A DNA stretch of 64,000 nt from Adineta steineri (Eukaryota; Rotifera; Eurotatoria; Adinetida; Adinetidae): NCBI GenBank assembly GCA_905250115.1, contig CAJNOI010000168.1, positions 1 through 64,000 on the forward strand, read 5' to 3'. Shown one piece after another: positions 1-14,953 of the stretch. The translations under genes were made by a program, and so were the position numbers. The notes under the pieces were generated by a model. The model was not told the DNA's origin. It worked only from the letters and a program-made list of their open reading frames with translations, and searched no databases. The first letter of the stretch is position 1. Every line of letters begins with the position of its first letter.

Positions 1-1
1 A

Positions 2-1331
2 ATAAATACAAATAAATTTTTTCAAGAATTTAATTCATTAAAATTATCATCAACATCAAATACATTAATATTTCAAAATGAAATTGATATTTATTTACAA
101 CAACGGTTAGTTATTCTTTATCTTCAAGAGACAAAGAAATTTTTCATTTTATTTAGAAAAGAAAATAATAATTCAATTCATATGAATCTAATAGATGAAA
201 ATCAAATGAAGAAAATTTTACATTCAAATCAAATTATTTGTCATCAAATAAAACAAGATATCTTATTTCTCAATAAAAATAATTCATTATTATTAAATCA
301 AATAACAACAATCAATAAACAACAAAATCATTTAACCGCATATATCGATTCATTTCATACTGAACAACAACAAATGTTAAATATTCAAAAGAAATTCGAT
401 TATATAAAACATAGTACTGATTTAAATAATCAAAATTATCAACGATTTAAACAAGAAAAAGAGAAAATAATACTTTGCTTACTAACGAAACAACATTTAA
501 TTATCCTTATTACTGAATATATTGAAGAAAATGAAAAAAAATTAAGTAAATATAAATTATGCTATAATAAACTTTTGAATAATATTCAACAAGTACGAAA
601 TACAGTATTATATGAAACGCGACATAAGAAACCATTAAAGAAATATAACCAATTAATTATTTATTTACAAAAAGATTTATTCAAATATAAGAAGAAAACT
701 AAGGATTTACAATATCGAATTTATCAACGAACTAAAATCAGTTCTCACCATAAATCAGTTCAAAAAGGTATTAAGATTTTATATATCTCGAAGCAAAAAA
801 TATTTACATAAAAAAAGCAAAATAATGAATATATAAATATATATCAACAGATCATTCGTCTTAGGCTAATTCAAGTCAACAACATTAATAATCAGTCGAA
901 GTACTTTATTTATGAGTACTTAGCTATTGTTATATTCTACTTGAGATATATATATGAGATTTTTAATAATTCATTTTTATTTCTAAATAGAATTAAATAA
1001 TAATCAATCGTATCATATCGATTTCGAACAAAAATTATCATTAATTATCTATCAACTAATTTGTAAAACACATTATAATATTATTCTACATAAACGTTTA
1101 GATGTTCTTATCGAACATATTTTTTTACTTAATAATATCGATGAAAAACAATCATTAAAAAAATCTTATTTATTCTATGTCAATAATAATTTCAAAACAA
1201 CCAATCAAATAAAATCTTCTCTAGCTGAATTACGTATTTTAAAAAATGAAATATTAATTTATAAACAAATCTATATGAATATAAAATCTTTATTAAAAGA
1301 AAAACAACAGGAACTGAATTGTAATGGTTAA
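2..1331 (+). CDS. coiled-coil protein, 3' end (5' partial)
   Basis: The reading frame is open from the window edge, so the gene begins upstream. Exon A runs 2-767 and ends in a one-base codon remainder before a GT donor at 768. An acceptor ending at 990 opens exon B (991-1331), which restores the same frame and stops with TAA at 1329-1331. The protein is very rich in Gln, Asn, Lys, Leu and Ile with heptad-like stretches, as in long coiled coils of ciliary or cytoskeletal proteins. No catalytic or binding motif is visible and I do not recognise the family. The ATG at 182 is internal, because the frame continues upstream of it. The join is supported by matching phase; the function is unknown. 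Confidence 0.75.
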
Positions 1332-4300
1332 ATGATTGCTAATGTATTTCAAATGCAATCTTTTGATGTATTTACATAGTCTATAATAAACATTACTGCT
1401 GCTTCATCATCACCAATCACTGTTGATGCACATGTAGAGACAATGGAAATAGTCGTAAAAAACACAAGCGAGAGAAAATGAGTAAGATAACGCGGTGAAA
1501 AGCGAGAAAAAGTTTCGGCTGCTTTACTACTGTTTGTGTCAATATCGCAACAAACAAACGACTAAAAAAAAAAGAGCAAGAAACATGCATCAGAATTTGC
1601 TACGTCATGTAGAGTAGAGAAATAAATCAGCCAAAGGCATCCGTCGCCTCACGTTTCATTCTTGGTGTGCTCGGTCTTCTGTTTGCAAGAACGAGCATTG
1701 CATACATACATTCACATAATTCAACATCAAATAATGTAAGTCTATATTTGATATATAATACTTTTTGCTACTCGATTAAAATTTATCTATCCATCGAAAA
1801 TTTGATATATGCATATTTATTAATTTGGAAAAAATAGTTTATGATGATATGTCTATATTATATCTAATATTTGAATTTTTATTGATTTGTCGGTACTGAT
1901 TTAGTTTAAAAGTAGTTGATACTCATTATTGAAAATTTCTTGTTAAGCAGTTCTACTTTTTTCCGTTCTTTATTTTCTTCGAGTTATGAATGAATACGTT
2001 AGAAAACGATGAAAATTGTATGTGATTGAGGAAAAGATAGATAGAGAGAGAGAGAGCGCGCATAAAGAGGGAGATAGAGAAAGAAAAGCAGAGTAAATAA
2101 GTAGTTGTGCACACTCACTTACTTAAAAAGCAAAACGCAAAGAAAGTATTAGTTCAAATATAAGGCTATGGCATTGTGATCTCATTTATATCATTTTGAC
2201 AAGAGAAATTTATTTTATCTACAAACATACCGTGCTTTAATACTAATGATGTGCTTCTCAATTTCAAGTAAGTCAGGAAATTCTTAAGGGATAGGCATTC
2301 CAATTTGTAGAATCTTTGATTCCTTATTTCTGCACGCTTATGGACGTGTTGTTTGACATATTTTGTATTCTTTTAATCTTCGACATGCAGCTTCATTATT
2401 TCCTTTTAGATAGATTTTTGTTAGGTTTTGTTGATAGTAGACAACTAATATTAATTATTAATTGGTCTATCTAATCATATTCTATAAATAAAATAAATAG
2501 ATTTTTTTTTCTATTTCGAAATTTGATTTGAAGGTTACATTATGTAAATAAACACATTGTCTAATTGATATAATAGACTGTAGATGTTATCATCCATTAT
2601 ATGAAAAGACCAACGAGAATCTAACTTGATCAGTATCAGTTTACTTTATATATATATATGACAGTTCTAACTTAAAAATACTTGTCTATTCTGTTTTTTG
2701 TTGTTGTTGTTTTTGTTATCTCGTTAAGAGGATATAGTAATATTATGATCATAGTTAATTGCTTGAAGAAGAATAAAACTATAGAATACAATTTAATATC
2801 TACCTAAGAATAGCATTGAATATATATATATATACTTAAAATTTTTTTTTCGTGTCTATCATTACATTGATGCTCAATCGATGTTGACATGTCTATCACA
2901 TGTTACATTTAATTTAATATAGTCATCGTCTAGATCAAAAATCAATGTCTAATCATTAATAGAGAATCTTATATTTTTAAAATAATTAATGACGTCAAAG
3001 AACTCTCTTGATGATATCTTAGGAAAACAAGTTCATATCCATTTAATAACTATACAATACACTTTCTTTCTTTTTTTTTCTATATATATATATAGATTTA
3101 TAGTATATAATATCAAGAATTGTATTCTAATCCAAAGTCAATAATAGTACTACAAGTATATTTGCAAGAAAAACAGCAACATCAATTTCATCTACTAATA
3201 AAGTAATTGATAAGAAGCTGTGTCAAAATCAGTCATAGATGTCTATTTATATACAAACTGATTTAGATAGATAACTTAGATTCTTCAATGAATCTATAGT
3301 ATGATGATGACGATGATGATGATGATCATTATTTTTTATTATTTCCTTTCTATTAATTTCGTAGGATTTTCTGCGTATATAGACGTCTAGAATCACTCTA
3401 ATACTTTCTATAGATTATAAGCATATAAGTCTCGCCAACGGGATGTATAGAACGAGACATGAAGAACACATACGGCGGAAATCAAAAAATCCAAGTGCAT
3501 GTGTAGTTTCAATGGATCAGGCGAGGAACGTAATAGAAAAAACAAAGACGAGCAAGATAGATGCTATTGTAGCGTCTCTGACATTCTTTGAAAACGAGTT
3601 TTTCTCATCTATCTTTTGTTCACTCTCATATCGTTATATCACTTATATATATATTTTTTTTTTCGAATGCTTGGTTGTTTTCTATTACTTCCATTATCGT
3701 TAAACAAAGAATGAAAATAGATGGGCGTGATCGGTGACATATGTTCACTTTCACACCATGCGCTGAAAGAGATGCATGATTGTACTAAGGTGACAAAAAC
3801 AGAATAGCAGCAGCAGCAGTTTTTCAGGAACTATTGATCACACGTGTATATACATTCGTATGCAATTATTATATTTTATTGATTCAGTTATAATTATTAT
3901 ATTATCAATATGCTAAAATGGTTAAGTACGTTTATATTGGAATGTCTATGACCTTCTCAATATCTTATAGTAGATTATTAACCAATAGATTTTTGCTTAT
4001 TTTTTTCTTCTCTATCTCTCACATTCTATCCTTTCATCCAAAATATCGATCTATCAACTATATTCTAACAGATACTTCTTCGTCTGTCTTTTTCTTATAA
4101 CGAGACGAATAATAATCATAATAATTAGTTGTTGTTTCTGACGGAAGCATTGTGGTCGTCATTCATTAACTAGTTATAAGAGAGAATACGAAGGAAGTAT
4201 AGATTGGACGACAGAGATCGTCCGACTAAAATACAAAAATAACACAGAAATAGAAGAAGAGAACAAGAGACAAATGTCTACGATGATAACGATGTATTAA

Positions 4301-5433
4301 CTAAACCGATACAACTTTCAGTAAAAAACAAAAATAACAACATCGTATGTATTTTCTTTAATGATATCAGACACTATTATAGAATAACTAGAAGAAAAGA
4401 AATTCATCTATGCTCAAATTACAAAAAAAATGGGTACAACAATTTAAAGTATTAGGTGAGATATATATATATAAATATTATCTCTAACATAGTTTAGTAA
4501 TCTTTTAATAAATAATTACTTTTTTTCTCTCCCTCCCTCTCCCTCTCTCTCTCTCATCCTCTTCCTCTCTTTATTATATTCTATTACTGCACAAGATATA
4601 TTGCTTTATAAATGAGAATACAATAGAACAGGAAAAATGTAGATATGTTGAATATATACGATTATAAAAGCAACAAAAGCGAAAACATTCAATAAATATG
4701 ATTACTAACATTTAATAGGGAACCAAAAAAAGAAGAAGAGGAGATGCGAAAATATAAAGGAATAGAGAGTGTGAGATGCAGAATATATGTAGAACGAAGA
4801 ATAAGGGAAGAGCACTCGCTGAGTTTTGCTGGCTGGCTGACTAGTAAAGAAGAAAGAATGAAAATACACGTGTCATTGTCCTTTTACATTCTGTACGCAT
4901 GTGTATTTGTGTTTAGAGTGCGCGGTGTTATGTTGAAAAAAAAAAGAAGAAGACGAAGAAGAAGAAAAAGAAGCAGAAGACACGACCTTGTCAACATAGT
5001 GAGACGATGTTTTCGCACGATTACTGTTAGTATAAAGTGCAATTATTTCTACTTCTACTTATATTCAAATAGAAACATGCAATATTCTTTGACAGATTTC
5101 CTTATTTACTATTGAATCAGACAAGATAACGCGAGAAAAATTCTCAACAATCGTATTCTTCTTAAATTTGTCACTTTCATCTTAGTATGTCTAATCTTTC
5201 TCGTATCAGTCAATATTTACTATGTTTAGTGCTTTTCTTCTCTCTCCCTCGCTCTCCTTTTACGTCTTTTGTTTTTGCCTTTGCCTTATCATCACTATCA
5301 TCATTATTGTCATTGTCAAATAGTGTTGATCATGATATAATCATAGTTTATTTTCTTCTTTTTTTCTTCTTTTATTTGTTACTTTATCTGAATATTGTTT
5401 CGTTTTTCTTTTTGTCTAATATTTAAAGAAAAA
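1332..5433. other. 4.1-kb intergenic / 5' flanking region
   Basis: No convincing coding exon was found. The AT-rich DNA contains TATATA runs, a GAT-rich trinucleotide stretch near 3300-3325 and a pyrimidine CT/CCCT microsatellite near 4527-4568. Short open frames at 3443-3703, 3918-4100, 4744-5115 and 5187-5426 have low-complexity Phe/Ser or Arg/Lys translations and look like chance frames. Regulatory or 5' UTR sequence of the downstream kinase gene could lie here but no element can be named. Confidence 0.5.
4527..4568. repeat. CT-rich microsatellite
   Basis: An almost pure pyrimidine tract of CTCCCT and CT repeats on the plus strand, lying in the non-coding DNA upstream of the SGK-like kinase. 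Confidence 0.7.
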
Positions 5434-7626
<2,193 letters not shown>

Positions 7627-8853
7627 TTTAGTCTTTTCCGGTGTGAGGATTTATTTTGTCGCAAAAAAGAAACACACACACACACACGAGTCATTCATAT
7701 TTTTTTGTTTTGTTTTGTTTTGTTTTTTTTTTATTATTTTCTTTCATATGTTATCGAAAAAGAGGAAAAAAAAATAACCAGTGATGATTTCTACAACTTA
7801 TTCATTCATATAATGTACATGATTGTTTTGTCTTCTTGTTCATCTTTTTGCTTTTCTACATTCCGTTTGATGGACGAACAGTGCTCCTTCGGTTCCGAAT
7901 CTTTTTTTTGGCTTCTACTCTCATCTTCTATTATGATTTACTTTTGCTTTTTTTCATACCCGATGCATCTATGTATTTTTGTTTCTTTTTTTTCTTCATG
8001 TATTGCACACATGTTGGTATGTGTAAATCAAAAAATTGGCCATGTTTAGTTATTTGTATGAGAGTTCTCTTTCATGATGACTATGTTCTTTTTTGTTTTT
8101 TCTTCTTTTTTTTTCTATAATAAAAGTTTAACTGATAGGCACACTATGATATATAAGAACAGAAAAATAGCACGGAGCCAATAATTATATTTTTTTGTTA
8201 TCTAAGTTAGATCGACCTATTCTTTAAAAGTAAAAACAAAATTGATAGTTATAAATTATTCATCAAGTGATATATCTAATTTATACTTGATAGACATCAA
8301 CAAAAAGAAGAAAATTCAAACATGCATTTCTTTAATCGAAAAGTAATCTACATATAACGTGTCATGATGTATATATATATATACGTAGTTTGTAATTCAT
8401 ACGTCTTCTAACACGCACATTCTTTCATAAACTATCTGAAACTTGTGGGAAGTATCTTATTCTCTAATGCTAGTTTTTTTTATTGAACAAATAATTAAGA
8501 ATTCGTATGTTGTTTTTCTTATGAATTACAAAAAAAAAGAAATTTCCTGTAGAGAAATATTCAATACAAAAGAAAAGATCTTCATCAGTTGTCTTGTCTC
8601 AATGAGGATCAATGAGAATATTAACTAAGTTCTCATCTATCAATATATTCCATTCTCCTCTGAGTATACACTTCAGATCATTAAAATAATCATATTTCAA
8701 ATTTCCTCAAAAAAAAAAGCTAAATAGAAAAAGAGAGTTTGTTGTTTTGTTGTATATAAAATGTAATATTCTTTAATTCTGTTATCTATACTATTTATCT
8801 TTACCTTTTTTGCATCTGTCTAACATGAAATATTATCAAAATTTAAATATATT
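7627..8853. other. intergenic region after the kinase
   Basis: Contains a short CA microsatellite (about 7672-7687), T-rich tracts and low-complexity Phe/Ser-rich chance frames (7705-8120, 8443-8628). It presumably holds the kinase 3' UTR and the promoter of the next gene. Nothing further is visible. Confidence 0.5.
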
Positions 8854-9174
8854 ATGTCATCATCTTTTTCATTTAAAACTCCTATGGCATCATTTTCAGT
8901 AACAGATCATGCCGTTAATCAAAGTCAAGATTCATTTCATTCAATTAATCAATCTGTTGCTCCACAACCTCATTCAATAATACCAATATCAACAACAACA
9001 GCAACAGCTAGTAGTCATGTTAATATACACAGTGATGATGATGAAGCAGAACATCTTCTTGGTAAACGTTACGAATCTAATAGATTAAAACAAGAAAAAT
9101 TATTAGTTTTTACAAATATTTTTCGAATTATCGTTATTTGTGTGGCTGCTCCACTTATTTATTATTATGTTTAA
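8854..9174 (+). CDS. small putative tail-anchored membrane protein
   Basis: Single-exon frame of 106 residues starting at an ATG. Residues 1-65 are Ser/Thr/His-rich and probably disordered, followed by an acidic stretch (SDDDEAEHLLGKRY), a basic/polar segment, and one hydrophobic helix at the extreme C-terminus (about residues 86-106, ending PLIYYYV). This is the layout of a tail-anchored or small integral membrane protein whose N-terminus faces the cytosol. It resembles small vertebrate SMIM-type proteins only in general plan; I cannot name a family. Codon use matches neighbouring genes, which supports a real gene. Confidence 0.65.
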   Translation: MSSSFSFKTPMASFSVTDHAVNQSQDSFHSINQSVAPQPHSIIPISTTTATASSHVNIHSDDDEAEHLLGKRYESNRLKQEKLLVFTNIFRIIVICVAAPLIYYYV

Positions 9175-9379
9175 TTTTTTTTTCTTGCTGATAAATCATT
9201 CCGGTTTAGATCATAACCTTTACAATATTCTCTACGTATGTAAATGAGATAATAAAACTAGTATTTCAATCTATGTCATATAATTCATTATTTATTCAAC
9301 AGAGCAAAAGTCACTTGATGATAGTCATATTTTTTTTCAAATATCACACACCCAATCTCTATCATCATTATATGATTTA

Positions 9380-9720
9380 ATAATTTCAATATCTTAAATA
9401 TGTTTCCGTTCGTTTTACCCATGGTACAAGACAATCTGATCGTTGAAATTCTGTACGTGGTGTATGAATAATTAACTCATCATTTCTGTCAATTGATGAT
9501 AGATTATCTGATAATGATGATTTAACATTTTTATTATTCATTTAAGTTTTCCTTTTCGTTCTTACTTCTGTACTCATATGATGAATAACAGCAATACATA
9601 TAGCTCCGTCAAATGTATCATTTGATATAGGGATATTCATACAATCAGAAAGAAATACTTGATATTGACGATTACGACATATTTTGTACAATTGAACCTG
9701 CGGATAGACTATATATAAAT
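9380..9720 (-). pseudogene. remnant of a TRM9/ALKBH8-like tRNA methyltransferase
   Basis: Minus-strand coding pieces resemble the methyltransferase domain of the Trm9/ALKBH8/TRMT9B family, which modifies wobble-uridine side chains in tRNA. Visible pieces are ICRNRQYQVFLSDC, then FDGAICIAVIHHMST (the post-motif region of the SAM fold), and after about 80 bases RTEFQRSDCLVPW, which matches the family's RTxFxxQDxLVPW signature. Missing are the SAM-binding motif I (GCGNGKY-type) upstream and the segment that normally carries YVWAxEQ between the two pieces. A stop follows about 10 codons after LVPW unless a further intron exists. This fits a truncated, decayed copy, although unseen exons cannot be excluded. 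Confidence 0.6.
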
Positions 9721-9861
9721 TCATATATTGAATAAGAGAAAAAAGTTTTTTTTTGATTTCTTAATGGTGTTATTTATTTCATGTTAAAATAAATAGATGA
9801 ATAAATAAATCCCAAGAAAAAAAAATCGAGAGAATAAAATGATTAAAATTAATCTTCGATA

Positions 9862-10342
9862 TTAATAACCAACACGATCACGTGGAATAATTCGAAGTTC
9901 GGCGCCATGTTTAAGAAAAACATTACCTAAATAATAAATCATATATTAATAGAAAAAACAATAATTTTTCGTTTTTGTTTTATACCAGCCGTTTGAGATG
10001 GATTTATTCCAATACCATCATTTGTAATAATTGCACTTGTTGCTGCTTGAACTTTAAACTATAATTTTAAAGAAAGATCTTTGTTTTTTGTTTCATAAAG
10101 GATAGAAATATGAAATTACTTCTTCAGCGGCAAATTTCAAAACAGCGGTAAATGGTGTATTTTCAGGTACACTTAACCTACGAAGAAAAAAACAAAAATA
10201 TTCAATAAAACTTATTTTTCGTCATAAAAAATATTTACACTTTAAATGGTAATTTCGGATCAGATGTTAATGTTATTTTAAATGTTACTTTAGCATTACT
10301 AGTAGGTGTTGATGTTGTTGTTGTCTGTTCATTAGATGCCAT
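9862..10342 (-). CDS. UFM1: ubiquitin-fold modifier 1
   Basis: Four exons on the minus strand join in phase: 10342-10239, 10177-10120, 10058-9986 and 9926-9862, encoding 99 residues. The family core is plainly readable: [47 protein letters not shown] and [13 protein letters not shown]1 is conjugated to lysines by the E1 UBA5, E2 UFC1 and E3 UFL1, chiefly on ER-bound ribosomes. The N-terminus carries about 16 extra Ser/Thr-rich residues compared with the human protein. The C-terminus ends VGY, so only one residue follows the conjugating glycine, whereas the human precursor ends VGSC. The start is the only in-frame ATG. Confidence 0.95.
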
Positions 10343-10447
10343 CTAAAATCGAGAAAATAATCTTAAGATTATTATTTATTCTCGACAACAAAACAATGAT
10401 ATATTAGAAAAAAAAAACAAGAACAAATTTTGTATTTTTCAATTAGT

Positions 10448-11380
10448 TCAATCAATTTTTTTTCTTTTTTCTTCTGATTGTTGTCCATTTTCTGTTATTA
10501 AACCACGTTTTAATCCTTTCATTTTTCTTGTTTGTAATTGATTATAATCTTGTTTTTCCATATGTATTCGACCCATTTTTGTACCTAATTCATTTGTTGT
10601 CACATTTTTAACTTTCTTTTGTTTAATAGCATCTGGTTGTTTAAGTGTTTTCTTATAAAAATCATCTGATGCTAATTTTGTTCGACGAACAGTTAAATCA
10701 ATATGTGGTCCAATTTCATTTAATTCAATTCGTGGTATACGATGACCAGATTTTTTTAATTCAACATGATAAACACGTATAGACAATAGTTTTGTTTGTG
10801 AATCAATTGTAAATGTCATAACATGTTCAAGACCATTGAGATCAATTTCTTTCATATTTATTTCACCACGAAAAAAATCAGTAAGAAAACATTTTAAACG
10901 CTTATAATCGGGTTCATTATCAAATAATTCACCATGAAATAATAAACATGGTTTATTTCCTGTTGCAAATTTTTCACATTTAAAATCGTCTAATGAACGA
11001 AATGTTTTACTATTTAATTCAAATTCAAACATATCTAATGTAATATGATTATGTAAACGTGCTAAAACAAGATTATTTGGTCGTTTTTTATTTGTTGTTA
11101 CAAATGCAAATAATGAACAATCGGATTTTTGACAATACCATTCTAATTTCGATGTACTATCAAATGGTAAAATATCAAGATTTTTTCGTTGATACATTTT
11201 TGAATGTGGTGATTTAAGTAAATGAAGATTTTTTAATAAAATTTTCATCACATTATTTGTTTTATTACCACGAATGCATAATAATGAACGAGCATTTTCA
11301 AGTAATTTTGGTTCACGTTCTTTTAATGCACGTTTACCACGTTGGGTTTTTGGACGTTGGACACGTTGTAATTTAACCAT
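10448..11380 (-). CDS. RPF2: ribosome production factor 2 (Brix domain)
   Basis: Intronless frame of 310 residues starting MVKLQRVQRPKTQRGKR. The Brix domain occupies about residues 28-235, with the typical LLCIRGNKT opening, the LEWYCQKSDCSLFAF segment and the MTFTIDSQTKLLSIRVY core. The C-terminus is Lys/Arg-rich. In other eukaryotes Rpf2 works with Rrs1 to load the 5S RNP (5S rRNA, RPL5, RPL11) onto pre-60S particles in the nucleolus. Length matches the usual 300-350 residues. It lies about 100 bases upstream (in window order, downstream) of UFM1 on the same strand; the two are separate transcripts by appearance, each with its own ATG. Confidence 0.95.
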   Translation of the reverse strand: MVKLQRVQRPKTQRGKRALKEREPKLLENARSLLCIRGNKTNNVMKILLKNLHLLKSPHSKMYQRKNLDILPFDSTSKLEWYCQKSDCSLFAFVTTNKKRPNNLVLARLHNHITLDMFEFELNSKTFRSLDDFKCEKFATGNKPCLLFHGELFDNEPDYKRLKCFLTDFFRGEINMKEIDLNGLEHVMTFTIDSQTKLLSIRVYHVELKKSGHRIPRIELNEIGPHIDLTVRRTKLASDDFYKKTLKQPDAIKQKKVKNVTTNELGTKMGRIHMEKQDYNQLQTRKMKGLKRGLITENGQQSEEKRKKID

Positions 11381-11540
11381 TATAAAAGATTAGATAGTTT
11401 TTTAATCTAAAAAATTTTTAATCATTCAATTAATGACAAGATATGAGAAAGAAAAAGAGAGATTTGATAGATTAATCATATCAAATGAAATATATAGAAG
11501 ATAAACAACAACAACAACAAAGTAAGAAATTGTTTTATTT

Positions 11541-14500
11541 TTATTTTTTAGGTTTTTCTTCTGAACGATCTGATGATGATGATACCTCGTCATCGCCTGG
11601 TTCATGACGTCGTGATTGTGTTTCAGCTTGTGCAGCCATTAAACGGGTTACATAACCTTTTGCTTTTTGTTTACGAAATTGTTCAAATGGATCATCTTCA
11701 TGACCAATACCTTTGTATTGATCCATTTTTCCTTCATTATTTACATTTGTACTTGCTGCAATAGGTTCAACAATACCTTGTTCACGTCGACCAAGACCGA
11801 TACCCTCTTGCCAACCTGAAATTTCGAAAAATATGTACAGTTTTTTTTGATTTTGTAAATTAATTTTTTTTACCCATTTTTTGAAGAAGTTTATGACCAA
11901 CATTTGAATCAGATAATTTATGTTGATGATGTGAGCGATGATATGATGGTTCATTTGATGAGCTAGAATTTAATTTTCAATTATAAGAAAATATTTTCTA
12001 TGTTGGATATCTACCTATGAGGTGTATAGACTGTGGAGAATGATGGTGGAGATGTACTACGAGATCGAGATCTTGTTGATGGATTATTTTTTGATGAATA
12101 TTGCTTATTATACGGAGGTGATCCTGATCGAGATCTAATAGAAGGAAAAAGAATTATTAATAATGAAATAATAAATAGAATAAATAACCTAGATCTTTTT
12201 TTCTGTTGATTTGCATTTAAATTTTTTTTTGACGATGAAGATGCTGATGATGATGATGAAGATGACGATGAAGCTGATGATGAGGATGATGAAGATGATG
12301 ATGAAGATCTTGATGATGAGCCTGATGAACTCTTCGAACGACTTCTATTAACTCTTTGTCGTTTATCTTTATTATCTTGATGAATTGTTTCATTGATAAT
12401 ACGTTCTTTTGAAAATTTGTGTATATTCTTTACTTTATAATATTCAAATAAACCTAATCGTTCCCAACCCTCACTAAAATATAAAAAAAATTGTTATATT
12501 TTTAAATCATTATCTAAAATAAAACATACGCATTTCTTGGTGTTTCATGTGTTGGTAACATATAAAAATTTTCTACAGCTGTTAATAACCGTTCTGATAT
12601 TGGTGCTGATGGTGGTAAATACATTTTTGTTGGATCAATTGGATTATAATCACAATCTTCATCCTAAAAGTAAGATAAAGAAAATAAAACAAAATTAAAA
12701 AAGATATTAAACTTTACTCTAACTAATAAACACATAAGACCAGCTGGTAAATCATAATATGGTATTTCATCTGTAACCATATTTAAATCAAATGGTGGTT
12801 CAATATGTGTATTCATATTATTATTTCCATAATCATCATGTTGATTATTATTATCATAGTGAGATATTGGCATTGACATTAATGCTGGAGGAGTATTATC
12901 ATATATATTTGATGATGAACGAAGACCTTTGAAATAAATAAATAAATAATGATTAGTATGACTAATGAACTATTTACTAGGATTATCTCGATTATTTTCA
13001 TTGAATGGATTTAATGACATTAGTGGTGGTGGTTGTTGAATAGAATTATTTGATTGAGATGGAGGCGGCATTCGAGTTAACATATTTGGTGGAAGTGGTG
13101 GACCTATGAAATTATATTGAGATTAAGAATAGGATCATACAAAAAAGAGTAGAAATACCAAAAGTATTATTTAATAAATGAGGTGGAGGAGGTGGTGGTG
13201 TTTGTTGTTGAACTTGATGAAATTGAACAATTTGTTGTTGAATTTGATTAATTTGTGTTTGGATATGAAGAGCAAATTCTGCATGTTGTCTTTCAAGTTG
13301 AGCATAGTTTTCATCAAAACTAATTCCAATTGCTTCAATAATCGGTGCATATTCAATACGAATAGCATCCTTTCAATAAAAAAATTAATATCAAATTTTA
13401 AGAATAGATTTTCTTTACTTCATAATGTCTTTTTGCTTGTTGAACATCACAAAGTTTCTAAAGACAAAAAAAAATAATAGAAAATATTTAATTTTTTATC
13501 TTTTATTTTACCTCCATAATATCATCATTGAAATATTTGTTTTTTCCCCAAAGATCAAGTAACTGTATGAGAAAGGATGTGGAGAAAGATTTTATAATAA
13601 ATCTTTTAGAAATTTATTATCCAGTTATTTTTAATATCTCTACCTTGACCAATTTTTGTTTACGCTCATCATTTGATTGATCAATAGCCAAACAATAACT
13701 TGGAACAATTATTTTACTCAATTGGATTCGAAGTTCATCATTACCCTTACGAAGACTAACAAAAAATCAAATAAAATGAAAATAAAAGTATATCTATCTA
13801 ACCAATTATGAAGTACATCATTAATTAAATAAATTAAATGAAGATAAGTATCACTTGTTGCTTCAGGCGCAAATAATCGATCAATTAAATATAAACAAAT
13901 TGTTTCAGCTTGCATTGGTGTTTGACTATAATTAAATATACAATTTCGACCACTCTAAAAAAAACAGAAATTTGTGAAACTAAAAACTAAAGAATTTGTT
14001 TTACAGAAATATTATCTTTTGTACAAGCTTCAACAATCGCTAATATTGTTCGATCAAGTTCATTCATATCGATATTAGATTCATTTGCTTGTGCTGAAAT
14101 ACGTGCTTGTCTAGCAGCACGAATATTTTCTTGAACTTTTGTCTAATAATCAAAAATAAAATAAATATTCTTTTTTTTCCGAAGAATAAAACAAATACTT
14201 TTTTATTTATTTGCATTGAATCATGTTGTGCAGCAAGATTTATTTCACTTTGTCTTAAACGTTCTTGTAATGCTTGAATTTGTTGTTGAAATGCTTGTTC
14301 AATAACAACTGCTGGAGGTGGAATTGGAGGGATAGGCATTGGTGGTGGTGGAGGAGGTCCAGATTGAAATAAATGTGATGGTGGTGGTTGCTAAAAACAA
14401 GAAAGAAGTTTAGATATTAGAATAAATTCTTAAATAAACATACTGTCCATGGAGGAGGTGGTGGACCATTTGTTCCGGGTGGTGGAGGAGGACCAGTAAA

Positions 14501-14953
14501 TGGTGGTAATGTTGGTCGAGATGAATGATGAGACATTGGTGGTGGTGCAAGAATATTTGGTGGTGGTAAATGAAAAGGATTTGGTGGTTGTTGATGTACT
14601 AATATAAATATAAATATAAAATAATAATAAATAATTATTCAGTATATTTACAAGCTTTTTCGGCTTGAACACAAAATGCATAGTAATGTTGATAATCACC
14701 ACCATGTAGAAAAGAAAATTTTGGATTATTTTCATGTTTTTGTCTTGCTGCCGCTTCAAATTCTGGACCATTACCTAAAATTAAATAAGATTATTCGATA
14801 AATTTCATTCATTTCATAATATCATACGAGCAACAAAACTAGCAAGTTTTTCGATAATATTTCTTGTTTCTGGATCTAAATAATCAGTAATTTTTATAAA
14901 TTCTAGATTAAAATCAATGAATAAATACCGTCTGGAGGTTGTGGTATCGACAT
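11541..14953 (-). CDS. CHERP: CHERP-like SURP/CID/G-patch splicing factor
   Basis: About 18 minus-strand exons, first ATG at 14953-14951. The first six are 14953-14929, 14902-14828, 14774-14652, 14598-14444, 14390-14199 and 14142-14005; the last is about 11815-11541. In order the protein has an N-terminal SURP module (KLASFVARNGPEFE then NPKFSFLHGGDYQHYY), Pro-rich segments, a Gln-rich coiled coil, a CID-type domain that binds the RNA polymerase II tail (LIDRLFAPEA, LIYLINDVLHN, SKIIVPSY), more Pro-rich linkers, a DCDYNPIDP and SERLLTAVENFY region, a long Ser/Arg tract and a C-terminal G-patch (GWQEGIGLGRREQGI) followed by QYKGIG. This order matches CHERP, a U2-snRNP-associated splicing factor. 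Middle exon ends are approximate. The antisense ATG-rich frames inside it are shadows. Confidence 0.9.
12228..12345 (-). repeat. trinucleotide (GAT/ATC) run encoding poly-Ser
   Basis: A GATGAT-type run lies within a CHERP-like exon. On the coding (minus) strand it reads mostly TCA/TCT/AGC and encodes a serine-rich tract next to the RS region. It is coding and not intergenic. Confidence 0.6.

Noticed and set aside
4744-5115. Frame of 123 codons with a poly-Arg/Lys run before the kinase gene
   Set aside because: Composition follows an AAGAAGAAG purine tract; no homology-like pattern; lies in probable 5' flank.
7705-8120. Frames encoding Phe/Ser-rich hydrophobic peptides after the kinase gene
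   Set aside because: T-rich intergenic sequence; low complexity and no splice partners.
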